DNA from: JAKFFN01 sp964444305
GTDB lineage: Bacteria; Sumerlaeota; Sumerlaeia; Sumerlaeales; Sumerlaeaceae
Reading direction: 5' to 3'
NCBI GenBank assembly: GCA_964444305.1
Contig: CAYUGQ010000010.1
Location: forward strand, 1-41,356
Length of the DNA: 41,356 nucleotides
A program made the translations under genes and the position numbers. The notes under the pieces were generated by a model that was given only the letters and a program-made list of their open reading frames with translations, searched no databases and was not told where the DNA came from. This document shows, in pieces, positions 7,512-16,890 of this stretch; within the stretch, counting starts at the first letter, position 1; each line of letters opens with the position of its first letter.

Positions 7512-10122
7512 GCGTACATCTGCAATCAATCCGTTTAAGTTTATTAACTGCGCCACCATAATGGCTCTGCTTTTCTCACCGGCCTTTGCCCAGAATGTCA
7601 CAACAGAATCTCTCACAGTAGAGTCTGTTGCGCCACAATCCCCTCCCCTGCTCGTCGAACTCGCAGCAACCGATGACTACCGCGAGCCTGACACATCGGA
7701 CCCCATCGAATCCAAACCCCTGTCCGACCTCACCCGCGACACCCCTCCTGCCCCACCCGGATCCATCGGATATCAGCCCCGCGGCGCCCTCACTGATAAA
7801 GTTGTCTTCACCATGGCCGGCCACGGCTGGACCTACGACGCCGACCGGATGATCTACTACACCCAGCGCGGTCTGTCACACGGCGTAGTCGAAGACATTG
7901 GCAATGCCGACCAAATGCATATTTTTGCCCACCTGCTCCTGAACAGCGGCGCAACAGTTGTTCCTCTCAAACCCATCGATCACCAGCCCAATGAACGAAT
8001 CCTTGATAACGCCATGCCCCAGGTTACTTTTTACGGCGACTGGCGTAAAGGGTCTTCCGACAGGTTCTTCGGCCCCGAAGATACACAGTTCCGATATGCC
8101 GTTGCACCAGCCAGCTTGGAAGAAACGGCAATAGCCCGCTACCGTCCATGGATCCCTGAGGCAGGCCACTACCCGGTCTACGTCTGGGCTAAAGACGGCA
8201 TTGACCGTTCCAATCAAGTCTACCGTGTGCGCCATTCCGGCGGAACTCAAGAGGTACGAGTAAACTGGCGCCAACTTGGAAAAACCTGGGTCTGGCTCGG
8301 CACCTATTATTTCGAAAAAGGTGACTCCGGCTTTGTCGACATCTCCAACCAGGTCATCGACCCCTATGAGGCTTACGGAAACCACGTAGTGGTCGCAGAT
8401 GCCGTCCGCTTCGGAAACGGCAAAGGAGACGTCCCTCGTCCCGGAGGCATTTCAGGATTCGACCGCGAAGACGAAGGGGACAACTACTGGATTGAACACA
8501 GCCTCGGAGCCAACGCCGATCGCCGCATCTTTGACGTAGGTCGCGACGGCCACTCCACCATCTCCTCCCCTCCCAAAGCCGCCGCCCACATTAACCGCGA
8601 AACTTTCGGCAGTTACCTTGACCGAGTCTTGATCAGCTTTCATTCCAATGCTGCCACAGGACGCGCACGGGGCACAGTCGCTCTATTCAACGCCAGCCCC
8701 CACCGGCGCCCCAGCTACCAGGAAACCCTCGCCGAAATCATCGGCCAGGAACTCAATGACCAGATGCGCCACGAACGCGAACCCGCAGGCGAAAAATGGT
8801 CTGACCGCGTCCGCAACACCTACAGCGGTATCAATTTTGGCGAACTTCGACGCGACTACATCCAGAACGAAATGAACGCAACAATCGTCGAGACAGCATT
8901 CCACGACAATCCCGAAGACGTCACGTTCCTCCTTGATCCCCAGTCTCGTATAAACATGTCCCAGGCAACATTGCGAGGCATGCTCAAATGGAAGCATGAA
9001 ATCAAAAGCGGTCGCCCCGCTGACGCAATGCCACCCGCTCGACCTGCCGCTCTTGCTGCCACAGTGGCTGACGGTTCCATTCAGGTAAAATGGCTCCTCG
9101 GTGATGTCGGACGCTTTGCCGGCGCTCCTCCCACCACAGTTCGGGTTTACCGTTCCACCAATGGCCATGGCTTTGATGGCGGAGTAGAATTTGAAGCAAC
9201 TGAGGCCACAGGCTCCGTGGACCTTCTGACAACTTCCGGCGTAACATTTCTTCGCGCAACAGCCGTAAACGCAGCAGGCGAATCTCTCCCTTCACAAACA
9301 ATTGCTGTCCGGCCAGCTTACCAGACCGCCGGACGCAATCAGCCCAGAAACACCCCCGCAAATACCCTACTGCTCGCAGCCAACACCATCCTCGACCGCA
9401 CCACAAACATTCCCTACGCTCTCGGCACTCAACCCGGCGGCGGACCATACCGCCCCACGGCTCAAACTGAGCGCGTCCGCTCAATCTACGAAATGATCGA
9501 ACCCGCCGGTGCAGCCGAAGCTTTGGCCATGGCCGCCAACGGCCAGGGATTTGACGGCGCCGACACAGCCGCATGGGAAGCAGGCCTTGTCGATCGAACC
9601 GACTACCGCCGCATTATGCTCACGACGGAACAGCAGCAGCCCAACTCCCCCCTCCTGTCCGTAGAACTTCTTAACCGCTTGAGAGCCTTCGTTTCCGACG
9701 GTGGCAAACTCTACATTTCCGGCAGCGGCTTCGCCACTAATCTGTCCGATTCAGACCGCCAGCATTCTCAATTCCTGACCAGCATCCTCGGCATAAGCGA
9801 GATTGACACAGCATTTCCGGAAAGCCACGCAACAAGCCTCGACGCACGCTTCCTCCCCACAACCGCCACGATCACCCTGTCTGCACAAAATCGCCCCTGG
9901 GCCACCCAAAAGTCGGTATCCCCGGCACAATTCCAAGTTAACAGCGGACGCAGCATTGGCCTCCTGCAATTCGCCGACAGTCCTGACGGCCACTTTGCCG
10001 CCGTGCTCACTCGCCCCACTGCCAGCGAGGGTGAAGTATTCCTCTTTGGCTTCCCCCTAAGCCTCGTCAACGATCGCGTACAGCGAGACGCCATAATGGC
10101 TGCCGTATTAAGACAAATGTAA
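7510..10122 (+). CDS. Exported N-acetylmuramoyl-L-alanine amidase (Amidase_3) with inserted golvesin-like domain and C-terminal FnIII/GATase-like part
   Basis: An 870-residue exported protein. Residues 1-27 look like a signal peptide ending SPAFA. The amidase_3 zinc site is split: TMAGHGW (His105) and GVVEDIGN (Glu129) come early, while SFHSNAA (His378) and IVETAFHDNPED (catalytic Glu461) come late. Between them, residues about 170-310 form a beta-rich domain (ARYRPWIPEAGHYPVYVWA, then VADAVRFGNG) like the golvesin/xanthan-lyase C-terminal-like domain. After the amidase come an FnIII-like domain (about 510-610) and a region with LRAFVSDGGKLYISGSGFA, like a class I glutamine-amidotransferase fold. 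It would cut the amide between muramic acid and the peptide stem in peptidoglycan, though another amide is possible. It lies just upstream of another exported hydrolase. Confidence 0.85.
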   Translation: MRTSAINPFKFINCATIMALLFSPAFAQNVTTESLTVESVAPQSPPLLVELAATDDYREPDTSDPIESKPLSDLTRDTPPAPPGSIGYQPRGALTDKVVFTMAGHGWTYDADRMIYYTQRGLSHGVVEDIGNADQMHIFAHLLLNSGATVVPLKPIDHQPNERILDNAMPQVTFYGDWRKGSSDRFFGPEDTQFRYAVAPASLEETAIARYRPWIPEAGHYPVYVWAKDGIDRSNQVYRVRHSGGTQEVRVNWRQLGKTWVWLGTYYFEKGDSGFVDISNQVIDPYEAYGNHVVVADAVRFGNGKGDVPRPGGISGFDREDEGDNYWIEHSLGANADRRIFDVGRDGHSTISSPPKAAAHINRETFGSYLDRVLISFHSNAATGRARGTVALFNASPHRRPSYQETLAEIIGQELNDQMRHEREPAGEKWSDRVRNTYSGINFGELRRDYIQNEMNATIVETAFHDNPEDVTFLLDPQSRINMSQATLRGMLKWKHEIKSGRPADAMPPARPAALAATVADGSIQVKWLLGDVGRFAGAPPTTVRVYRSTNGHGFDGGVEFEATEATGSVDLLTTSGVTFLRATAVNAAGESLPSQTIAVRPAYQTAGRNQPRNTPANTLLLAANTILDRTTNIPYALGTQPGGGPYRPTAQTERVRSIYEMIEPAGAAEALAMAANGQGFDGADTAAWEAGLVDRTDYRRIMLTTEQQQPNSPLLSVELLNRLRAFVSDGGKLYISGSGFATNLSDSDRQHSQFLTSILGISEIDTAFPESHATSLDARFLPTTATITLSAQNRPWATQKSVSPAQFQVNSGRSIGLLQFADSPDGHFAAVLTRPTASEGEVFLFGFPLSLVNDRVQRDAIMAAVLRQM

Positions 10123-10220
10123 ACCAACCCGCTCCCCGCGCCCGTTCAAATCAATATTTCCTCTTGCGCCTTCTCCGCATCTCAATAAAACAAACATTAC
10201 TGCTCTAAAAGGTTAACTTT

Positions 10221-11678
10221 ATGGGACTTCACTACTGGGCAACTCTAGCCCTGACCCCTCTTCTTCTAACATCCATCGTAATCGCCCAGCCCGCTGACGA
10301 TCGCAGTTCGTGGACAAACAAAGCGAGAGAGATCATGAGTTCCGAAAAAGCCGGGATAGACCTCCAGCATTTAGAAAAACACCTCGACCGCGCAATGCAG
10401 GAATCAATTGACGCTGGCGAAACCCCGGGCGGTGTTATCCTGGTCTACCGGGGCAGAGAAGTCGCTTTTGAAAAAGCCTACGGAAATCGCGCCGTCGGCC
10501 AAAATCCGGAACCAGCCACCATCGACACTATCTATGACCTGGCCTCCCTCACCAAACCCGTGGCAACTGCCACCGCCATCATGAAACTGGCCGAGCAGGG
10601 AAAGCTTCGCCTGACAGACCGCGTTAACAAATACATCCCGGAATGGAAAAACACCCCCGAAGAGGAACAGCAGAAAGAGATCCTCGATCAGCTAAGACGA
10701 GCCATCACTTCCGGCAAACTATCTCCCGATAACGCAACTTCCTCATCCCTTGATGTAGAAACAGCCCAGCTAATCCAAAAGGCCACCAATTCCATCCCTG
10801 GCCTGATTTCCCATGAATCGGCACAAGAAACCTTTAACCTCCTCCCCCGTGACCGCGAGTCTATCACCATCCGGCACTTGCTAACCCACACCGCAGGTCT
10901 TCCCTCATTCGAACGTTATTACGAACGCTATCCCGAAGGCGACGCACGCGACAAAATCATCGCAGACATTTCCCAGGTAAACCTCCGCGGCCCCGTCGGC
11001 GGCCAGTTCATCTATAGCGACCTCGGTTTTATCGTCCTCGGCGATCTAGTTGAGCGCATCAGTGGGAAACCCCTCAATGAATTTTGCGCCGAAGAAATCT
11101 TCGCCCCACTAGGCATGACAGACACCTTTTTCGGCGTCCCGGAAAACAAACTGGACCGTACCGCACCGACCGAATGGATGGCTACACCAAGCACCGACGA
11201 CGGCTCAACCCGGACCATGATCTGCGGCATAGTTCACGACGGAAACGCCCGCTCACAGAATGGTATCGCCGGTCATGCCGGACTTTTCGGCACCGCCCGC
11301 GACCTCGCCACTTTCTCCGGAATGATGCTGCACGTCCAAAGCTCCCAGCAGAATATGCCCATACTTTCGCCTGCCACAATCAAGACCATGACCCGAGACC
11401 ATGCCAGACTCGACCATTCTAACGTCGAACGCGGCCTCGGCTGGGATATTATTTCAGGCTACAACAGTCAAAAAGGCGACCTGCTTAATTCCGGCTATGG
11501 ACACACCGGCTTCACCGGCACCTCCCTCTGGATCGACCCGACCGAAAAACTGGCCATAATCGTCCTTACAAACCGGGTGCACCCCGACGGCAAAGGCGAT
11601 GTTGTTGGCCTTCGTGCCCGAATTGCCAATATTGTCGCCGGCAGTCTTTTAACATCCTATAGTGACAAATCGGAGTAA
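10221..11678 (+). CDS. Exported serine hydrolase of beta-lactamase (class C / PF00144) fold
   Basis: A 485-residue protein with an N-terminal hydrophobic signal ending about IVIAQ (residue 23). The active-site set is present: SLTK (Ser109, Lys112) at the start of the core helix, YSD (Tyr265) as the Y-x-N equivalent, and GHTGFTG near residue 434 as the KTG equivalent. Family members include esterases, D-aminopeptidases and penicillin-binding-like enzymes, so beta-lactamase activity should not be assumed. A stretch of about 70 residues (143-212), rich in Glu, Gln and Ser, lies between KYIPEW and the conserved SITIRHLLTHTAGLPSFERY. It is an insertion relative to compact members. It follows the amidase gene by about 100 nt and has AAAAGG about 9 nt before ATG 10221, so both may act on peptidoglycan peptides in the periplasm. 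Confidence 0.92.
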   Translation: MGLHYWATLALTPLLLTSIVIAQPADDRSSWTNKAREIMSSEKAGIDLQHLEKHLDRAMQESIDAGETPGGVILVYRGREVAFEKAYGNRAVGQNPEPATIDTIYDLASLTKPVATATAIMKLAEQGKLRLTDRVNKYIPEWKNTPEEEQQKEILDQLRRAITSGKLSPDNATSSSLDVETAQLIQKATNSIPGLISHESAQETFNLLPRDRESITIRHLLTHTAGLPSFERYYERYPEGDARDKIIADISQVNLRGPVGGQFIYSDLGFIVLGDLVERISGKPLNEFCAEEIFAPLGMTDTFFGVPENKLDRTAPTEWMATPSTDDGSTRTMICGIVHDGNARSQNGIAGHAGLFGTARDLATFSGMMLHVQSSQQNMPILSPATIKTMTRDHARLDHSNVERGLGWDIISGYNSQKGDLLNSGYGHTGFTGTSLWIDPTEKLAIIVLTNRVHPDGKGDVVGLRARIANIVAGSLLTSYSDKSE

Positions 11679-11688
11679 CATAAAACGT

Positions 11689-12687
11689 ATGAAAAACCTG
11701 CGTCTTGCCATTATCAGTTTTGAGCACCTCCACGCCATGTCTTACGCGTCATGCTTCAGCAAGGTCAACGGAGCCGAACTCGTAGCCATCGCCGACAACG
11801 ACCCCGAGCGCCTGGACTGGGTGAAAGAGCAATACTCTCACGTTCCTGCATTTTATGGTGATTACAAAGCCATGCTCGACCATTCGGAAATCGACGGCGT
11901 CATCATCTGCTCCTCAAACCGCGATCACCTCCCCATCGCCTTAGAATGCGCAGCCCGCGGCAAACACATCCTGTGCGAAAAACCCCTCGGACCCACCGTC
12001 GAGGAAAGCCAGCAGATCATCGACGCCTGCAATAAAGCCGGCGTAACCCTGATGACCGCATTCCCAGTCCGCTTCAGCCCCAGCATTCAAGATACCCGCA
12101 CGATGATCCAGAACGGCGAACTCGGCCGTATCATTGGCGGCGCAACCACAAACCATGGCAAAATGCCCGGTAAATGGTTCGTCGAAAAAGAACTCTCCGG
12201 CGGCGGCGCCGTTATTGATCACACCGTCCACGTCGTAGACGCCCTGCGCTGGATGCTTGAAGACGAAGTTGAAAGTGTTTACGCCGAATTCGACACCCGT
12301 CTCCATGAAGACCTGAAAGTGGAAGACGTCGGACAGCTAATCATGCGCTTCAAAAAAGGAACCGTAATCAGCCTCGACACAAGCTGGTCCCGTCCGAAAA
12401 GTTTCCCCATCTGGGGCGACGTAAAAATGGCTCTCAAAGGCGAAAAAGCCAACGTAACCCTCGATTGCTTCCCCATGCAGATCAACCAGTTTAACGACAC
12501 TGACATGACCCACAGCGGTTTCAACATGGGTGAAGACCTCGACCAGCTTATGGTTCAGGAGTTCACCGATGCCGTCCACCAGAGACGCGAACCCCTCGTC
12601 ACCGGCGAAGACGGTCTCAAAGCCGTAGAAGTAGCCATGGCCGCCTACAAAAGCGCAGAGACCGGAGCTCCCGTTAAGATCAACTAA
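11689..12687 (+). CDS. Gfo/Idh/MocA-family NAD(P)-dependent oxidoreductase
   Basis: A 332-residue cytosolic dehydrogenase. The N-terminal Rossmann domain has RLAIISFEHLHAMSYAS in the dinucleotide-loop position, where the usual G-x-G-x-x-G is replaced by a F-E-H-L-H-A loop. It is followed by ADNDPERL, GVIICSSNRDH and the signature CEKPLGPTVEES (Lys of EKP). The C-terminal domain has GGGAVIDHTVHVVDALRW with the catalytic Asp/His. Substrates in this family are usually sugars or inositols, and none can be assigned here. ATG 11689 is preferred, with GGAG 13 nt upstream inside the end of the hydrolase gene. An in-frame GTG at 11662 would overlap that gene by 17 nt. A strong terminator follows, closing the amidase-hydrolase-oxidoreductase run. 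Confidence 0.93.
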   Translation: MKNLRLAIISFEHLHAMSYASCFSKVNGAELVAIADNDPERLDWVKEQYSHVPAFYGDYKAMLDHSEIDGVIICSSNRDHLPIALECAARGKHILCEKPLGPTVEESQQIIDACNKAGVTLMTAFPVRFSPSIQDTRTMIQNGELGRIIGGATTNHGKMPGKWFVEKELSGGGAVIDHTVHVVDALRWMLEDEVESVYAEFDTRLHEDLKVEDVGQLIMRFKKGTVISLDTSWSRPKSFPIWGDVKMALKGEKANVTLDCFPMQINQFNDTDMTHSGFNMGEDLDQLMVQEFTDAVHQRREPLVTGEDGLKAVEVAMAAYKSAETGAPVKIN

Positions 12688-12715
12688 TTAAACACCCCTC
12701 CACATTATATAAGCC

Positions 12716-12756
12716 AAAAGCCCGGCGTGGACACTAAAATGTCCCCCGGGCTTTTA
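12716..12756 (+). terminator. Rho-independent terminator after the Gfo/Idh gene
   Basis: Stem AAAAGCCCGG (12716-12725) pairs with CCGGGCTTTT (12747-12756), with an inner stem GGACA/TGTCC around CTAAAA. The T-rich 3' arm serves as the U tract on the + strand. The mirror-image A-rich 5' arm would let it work on the minus strand as well. Confidence 0.88.
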
Positions 12757-12867
12757 TCATTCAAAACGAATATCGACGCCTTCAACAGCCAGAATCGTTC
12801 AACAAATTGTCCTGCACCATCGTCTAAATCCTTGTCATTTGATGCAGCAATCAAAATGAACTGAGTC

Positions 12868-14826
12868 ATGTTATCAAGCTGGCTATTAGCACTGCCCTAC
12901 CTTGGGGCAATCGGGCTCTGCCTGGCCCTCGCATGGCAAGTCGGCCGCCCCGCCCTGTCATACTTTACTCCCGCCCTGGCCTGCTTTCCCGGCAGCGGAG
13001 TATTGTGTCTCCTGCTTCGGATAGTCCTCGGCTTGGCACTTCTTTCATTTTTCGGAGCCCTAGCGGGCGCAACCGGCAATTTTCATCAATTCCCGGTAGC
13101 CGCGCTGATCATCGCCCTGGTGATCCTCTCTATTGTTCACTGGAGAATGGTCCCTACCCCAACCGGAGCTTTACGACGAGACCTCCGCCACCTGGTCCTT
13201 TCATGGCGCACCGCAAGTCTGCCCGAGCGCATCATAAGCACAGCCTTAGTCCTATGCTGCGTCCTCCTGACAATAAACTCAATCATCGGTGCCATGGTCC
13301 CCGACATGAATCATGATCCCATGTGGTATCACCTCACCGTCCCCCAACAATGGGTTTTCGATCAGCGCTATCATGTCTATCCGAATGTAATGCCTTCCGC
13401 CCATGCCCTGGCATTTGAATCCCTGTACGCCATGCTCTTCCTCGTCCGTATCGACCCCGTCCTTTGCTCGCTGTTACACGCCACCTGCGGGATCATGGTA
13501 ATCACCCTCATGCTAAGCACTGGCCGCATAATCCTGACAAATCATTCCCACGCCGCCTGGGGCCCCGCAGCCATCGCCGCCATCTGGATTCCCGCCGTAG
13601 CCATCTATGGAATACTTGCCCCCGTCCAACCTAAAAACGACCTCGGCGTAATGCTCTGGACATTCGCCGGAAGCATGGCTCTCTGGGTTCCCCTCCTGAC
13701 CAACACCCCAGCCACAAAACAACAATGGGCCATCGGCGGCATCCTGCTGGCTACCGGCATCAGCGCGAAAGGCTTCGTGTTGCCAATAGCGGCAATCGTT
13801 TTCCTCGGTGCAACTTTCTCCCTCGCCCAAAAAACATCCCTCAAAACTGCCATCCGCCATGCCGCGCTTTCACTAATCGCAATGGCCATAATTTACGCTC
13901 CCTGGATGTGGCGCGGCTATTCTTCCCACGGCCTCCCCATTTTTCCTCTCGGGCAAAATATCCTTCCCATAAACCCCATTTTCCAACCCACCGTAAACGC
14001 TTTTGAAAAAGCCCATACTCTTGGAGGAAACACCCCCCAACCTCTTCTTTCTCACATGATAAATTTTCCGCAGTATCTTCTCGCTGGCGGGAAATCCGGC
14101 GAACTGGCCATCTTCCTGGTCATCATCATCGCTCTGCTAGGCCTCGCATTAACCAAAGGACCATGGCGCGTATACTCTACCACCCTTTTGCTCCTGGTCC
14201 CCCTGTTAGCCGCCGGCCGCGGCTTTCCTATCGCCTTCCGCCTGATGGCACCAGTCTATTGCCTAGCCGCTCCCCTCACAGCCCATCTTGCCACCCAATC
14301 TATGCCTCGACTCAGTCGACAAACCCGCCTCATCGTTGCCGGTTTAATTCCCCTTACAATGTGGACAAGCACCGCCATAAAGCAAATCAATCTCGGCCAA
14401 ACCTCCACCTTCCGATGGGCCTTCCGCCCCATGCTATCTCAAAAGGACGTTAACACCTTTGCCAGCTACTCCGAACATGGCGGCTCCTACCTGTCTTTAT
14501 CTGAAGTTCGCAAAGTAATCCCTGTCCAAGACCGCGTCCTCGTGCTGGGAACAACATATCCATTCTACCTCCACCGGGATATGCTCTGGAACGACGAAGT
14601 CGTAACCGAAGGCGGAATTCAAGAAGCCTGGCTCAACATGACCACGAATCAAGCCAGACATTTCGTCGAAGCCCAACAGATCAACTGGGTACTGTATGCG
14701 TCAGAAACCTTGGATTTAAGCCTCGCCGAGTCCCTGTCTGAACAGGCTTTCTTTCACCAGGAACAACTACCTAAGTCACTGTCCAATAATGGTTGGCGAC
14801 TCTATAGAACCATCTACGGAAAGTAA
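12868..14826 (+). CDS. Polytopic membrane protein, GT-C glycosyltransferase-like
   Basis: A 652-residue inner-membrane protein with roughly a dozen hydrophobic segments in the first 490 residues and a soluble C-terminal tail of about 150. The first large loop has VPDMNHDPMWYHLTVPQQW (144-162). An acidic D-x3-D followed by YH, before a W, is the typical first-loop catalytic pattern of GT-C enzymes that use lipid-phosphate sugars. I therefore infer a lipid-linked-sugar transferase or a related DUF family, but no exact family is recognised. The tail (QDRVLVLGTTYPFYLHRDMLWND) resembles the C-terminal soluble part of such proteins. A terminator separates it from the upstream gene, and it converges on the next gene with an 10-nt gap. 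Codons end strongly in C like its neighbours. Confidence 0.75.
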   Translation: MLSSWLLALPYLGAIGLCLALAWQVGRPALSYFTPALACFPGSGVLCLLLRIVLGLALLSFFGALAGATGNFHQFPVAALIIALVILSIVHWRMVPTPTGALRRDLRHLVLSWRTASLPERIISTALVLCCVLLTINSIIGAMVPDMNHDPMWYHLTVPQQWVFDQRYHVYPNVMPSAHALAFESLYAMLFLVRIDPVLCSLLHATCGIMVITLMLSTGRIILTNHSHAAWGPAAIAAIWIPAVAIYGILAPVQPKNDLGVMLWTFAGSMALWVPLLTNTPATKQQWAIGGILLATGISAKGFVLPIAAIVFLGATFSLAQKTSLKTAIRHAALSLIAMAIIYAPWMWRGYSSHGLPIFPLGQNILPINPIFQPTVNAFEKAHTLGGNTPQPLLSHMINFPQYLLAGGKSGELAIFLVIIIALLGLALTKGPWRVYSTTLLLLVPLLAAGRGFPIAFRLMAPVYCLAAPLTAHLATQSMPRLSRQTRLIVAGLIPLTMWTSTAIKQINLGQTSTFRWAFRPMLSQKDVNTFASYSEHGGSYLSLSEVRKVIPVQDRVLVLGTTYPFYLHRDMLWNDEVVTEGGIQEAWLNMTTNQARHFVEAQQINWVLYASETLDLSLAESLSEQAFFHQEQLPKSLSNNGWRLYRTIYGK

Positions 14827-14836
14827 CGAAAAGCCC

Positions 14837-15487
14837 TCACGATTGCCCCCGCGTCCGCAGCCGCCGCCTTACATTTTCGATCTCTTCTTCCGTAAGAATT
14901 CCCGCATCAGCCAACTGCTGCACCTCCGGCGGCAAAGCAACATCCTCCGCCTCAGTCATTCCGTCATTGCCGCCAGACAACACATCGGTCTCCGGTTCCG
15001 AAACTTCGTCAGCATCAGCCCGCTCAGCCAACCCATCGGACCCCGCTTTGACAGCAGTCTCCTGCGCGTCCTGCTGACGCTTAGCCATCGCCTCCTCCTG
15101 AAGCCTCACAACTTCGGGATCATAAAGCAAAGTAGATGTGGTCAAAGAATTCTGCGCTCTTTTCTGCGTTTCCTTCTCCGCCATGCGCCGCGCAATAGCC
15201 TGGCTAACCATCTTCATTTCTTCGGGCGTCAGCAGGTTCTTCTGCTTCATCGCCATCAAATTCAACCCACTATCATCAGCCAGATTACTCCCCCGCCTCT
15301 TTGAAAACTTACGAAATATAACCAGAGCCAAAATCAAAACAACGATCCCCGCACCCGAAAATGCCAGGCTGGAATAGATTTCACTCACATCACCCGTAGC
15401 TTGCGCCACAGCCGAAGAAGCCGTTAAAACCAACGCCACGAATAAAAAACTCCGCCGCTTAAAAAAGTTCTCTGTCAATGTCCACAC
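14837..15487 (-). CDS. Membrane-anchored protein of unknown function with an acidic linker
   Basis: About 216 residues. The N-terminus has a signal-like segment (KRRSFLFVALVLTASSAVAQA), a short outside stretch, one membrane helix (GAGIVVLILALVIFRKF) and then a cytosolic region. That region holds two similar helical hairpins, LLTPEEMKMVSQAIARRM and GILTEEEIENVRRRLR, which resemble short SHOCT-type motifs, separated by a Glu/Asp-rich linker. I do not recognise a family. The frame is open to a GTG at 15520. The GTG at 15487 is preferred because GGGAG lies 11 nt upstream and the remaining N-terminus makes a tidy signal peptide. It follows rpsB on the same strand but is cut off from it by the rpsB terminator. 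Confidence 0.7.
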   Translation of the reverse strand: MWTLTENFFKRRSFLFVALVLTASSAVAQATGDVSEIYSSLAFSGAGIVVLILALVIFRKFSKRRGSNLADDSGLNLMAMKQKNLLTPEEMKMVSQAIARRMAEKETQKRAQNSLTTSTLLYDPEVVRLQEEAMAKRQQDAQETAVKAGSDGLAERADADEVSEPETDVLSGGNDGMTEAEDVALPPEVQQLADAGILTEEEIENVRRRLRTRGQS

Positions 15488-15620
15488 CCCGGTCTGATCT
15501 CCCACGAGCACGCGAAACACACTCGATAATATTAACTACACCAAACCAAAGATTTCATATAAAAACACTCCCCTGACAAAACAACGCTGCCTCACCCTAC
15601 TTCAAAATCCGCCCTTAAAT

Positions 15621-15656
15621 AGAAAAACCCGGAACCACAAAAGTGTGATTCCGGGT
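15621..15656 (-). terminator. Rho-independent terminator of rpsB
   Basis: Read on the minus strand, ACCCGGAA (15656-15649) pairs with TTCCGGGT (15634-15627), with an inner CACA/TGTG stem. It is followed by TTTTTCT (15626 downward). It ends rpsB transcription 28 nt after the stop codon, so no elongation factor Ts gene can be co-transcribed. Confidence 0.88.
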
Positions 15657-15683
15657 GAAATGTCAAAATACTGCTATTAAGAA

Positions 15684-16625
15684 TTACTGCTGCTGGTCAG
15701 GGTTTGCCGCAACCAGTTCTTCGCCTTCTTTAGCCGGATTCGGCTCATCAGCTTCAGGCGTACCCGCATCACTGACTTCCTGAGTTTCCGTGCCGGATTC
15801 ATCCGGAGCAAAGAAGTTTACTTCCGTATCATCCTCATCGCCCGTACCTACAACGTCCCGGTACTTCTTCTCAAGGCTCTCAATATCAACACCCAAAGTC
15901 CCACCTGGCACGTCAGCCTGAAGCGGCAGACCACTATCAACACGAGCCTGCAGGCCTTCCGCAACACTCTCAGCCATCTTCTGACTGATCAACTTAACAG
16001 CACGGATAGCATCATCGTTTCCAGGAACAACCCAATCAATCAGATCAGGGTCACAGTTGGTGTCAACGATAGCGACAATAGGGATCTGAAGCTTGCGAGC
16101 TTCCCGAACAGCAATCTCTTCCTTGTGCGGATCAACAATGAAGATCACCCCCGGGAGCTTCTCCATCTTCTTAACGCCGGCCAGATTTTTCTCCAGCGCC
16201 TGACGCTCTTTCACCAGCATCGCCTGCTCTTTTTTCTTATAGTGCTGAATCGTACCATCCTGCTCCATACGCTCAATCTCAAGCATACGCAGAACAGAAC
16301 GACGCACCGTACGGAAGTTCGTCAACATCCCGCCCAGCCAGCGATTGTTAACATAATACATGTTACAATCTGTGGCCGCTTCAAAAATCGAGTCTTTCGC
16401 CTGCTTCTTCGTTCCAACAAAAAGAACCGTCTGCCCATCAGCCACGGCATCGCGAACAAATTTACAAGCATCACGCAGCATCTTAAGCGTCTTTTTAAGA
16501 TCAATAATATAGATCCCGTTACGCTCAGTATAAATATACTGCTTCATCTTCGGGTTCCACCGGCGGCTCTGGTGACCGAAATGGACACCCGCCTCCAGCA
16601 GTTGTTTCATGGTGATATTTACCAT
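15684..16625 (-). CDS. rpsB: 30S ribosomal protein S2 with long acidic C-terminal tail
   Basis: S2 is a small-subunit protein bound on the solvent side of the 30S head and body, needed for S1 binding. The core matches throughout: LLEAGVHFGHQSRRWNPKM, YIYTERNGIYIIDL, LFVGTKKQAKD, NNRWLGGMLTNFRTV, LPGVIFIVDPHKEEIAVREA, PIVAIVDTNCDPDLIDWVVPGNDDAIRAV. Usual bacterial S2 is about 230-270 residues. This one has 313, the extra being a Glu/Asp/Pro-rich tail from about residue 250. ATG 16625 has a good GGAGG (CCTCC at 16634-16638 on the + strand) 8 nt upstream. The gene is followed by a terminator, and the common partner tsf is absent. Its approximately 265-nt upstream gap is shared with divergent tmk. 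Confidence 0.98.
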   Translation of the reverse strand: MVNITMKQLLEAGVHFGHQSRRWNPKMKQYIYTERNGIYIIDLKKTLKMLRDACKFVRDAVADGQTVLFVGTKKQAKDSIFEAATDCNMYYVNNRWLGGMLTNFRTVRRSVLRMLEIERMEQDGTIQHYKKKEQAMLVKERQALEKNLAGVKKMEKLPGVIFIVDPHKEEIAVREARKLQIPIVAIVDTNCDPDLIDWVVPGNDDAIRAVKLISQKMAESVAEGLQARVDSGLPLQADVPGGTLGVDIESLEKKYRDVVGTGDEDDTEVNFFAPDESGTETQEVSDAGTPEADEPNPAKEGEELVAANPDQQQ

Positions 16626-16890
16626 GTTTGCTGCCTCCAGCTCTGGTTATTTTCCTCCGCTTGGAGTCATCTCGCACCCGCATCCGTCTTTACGACAGAC
16701 ACCACGGCTGACGATCGTCCAGCGTGTGTTTTTATCCCCGAAGGGATATGTAGATGCCATTTAGACAGCTAAAGGTTCATTATTCAGGCGAATGAGACTT
16801 GCCTCGATCGTTTATCCGCCACAGATTCACTCTGATCCGTAAGGAATACTTACCCTAATTCCTTCCACAGAAATCGCCACAGTACATCCT

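Noticed and set aside
16734..16747. A 5-bp hairpin with a TTCG loop (minus strand) in the rpsB leader
   Set aside because: It might belong to an autoregulatory rpsB leader, but a 5-bp stem alone does not support that and no T tract follows.
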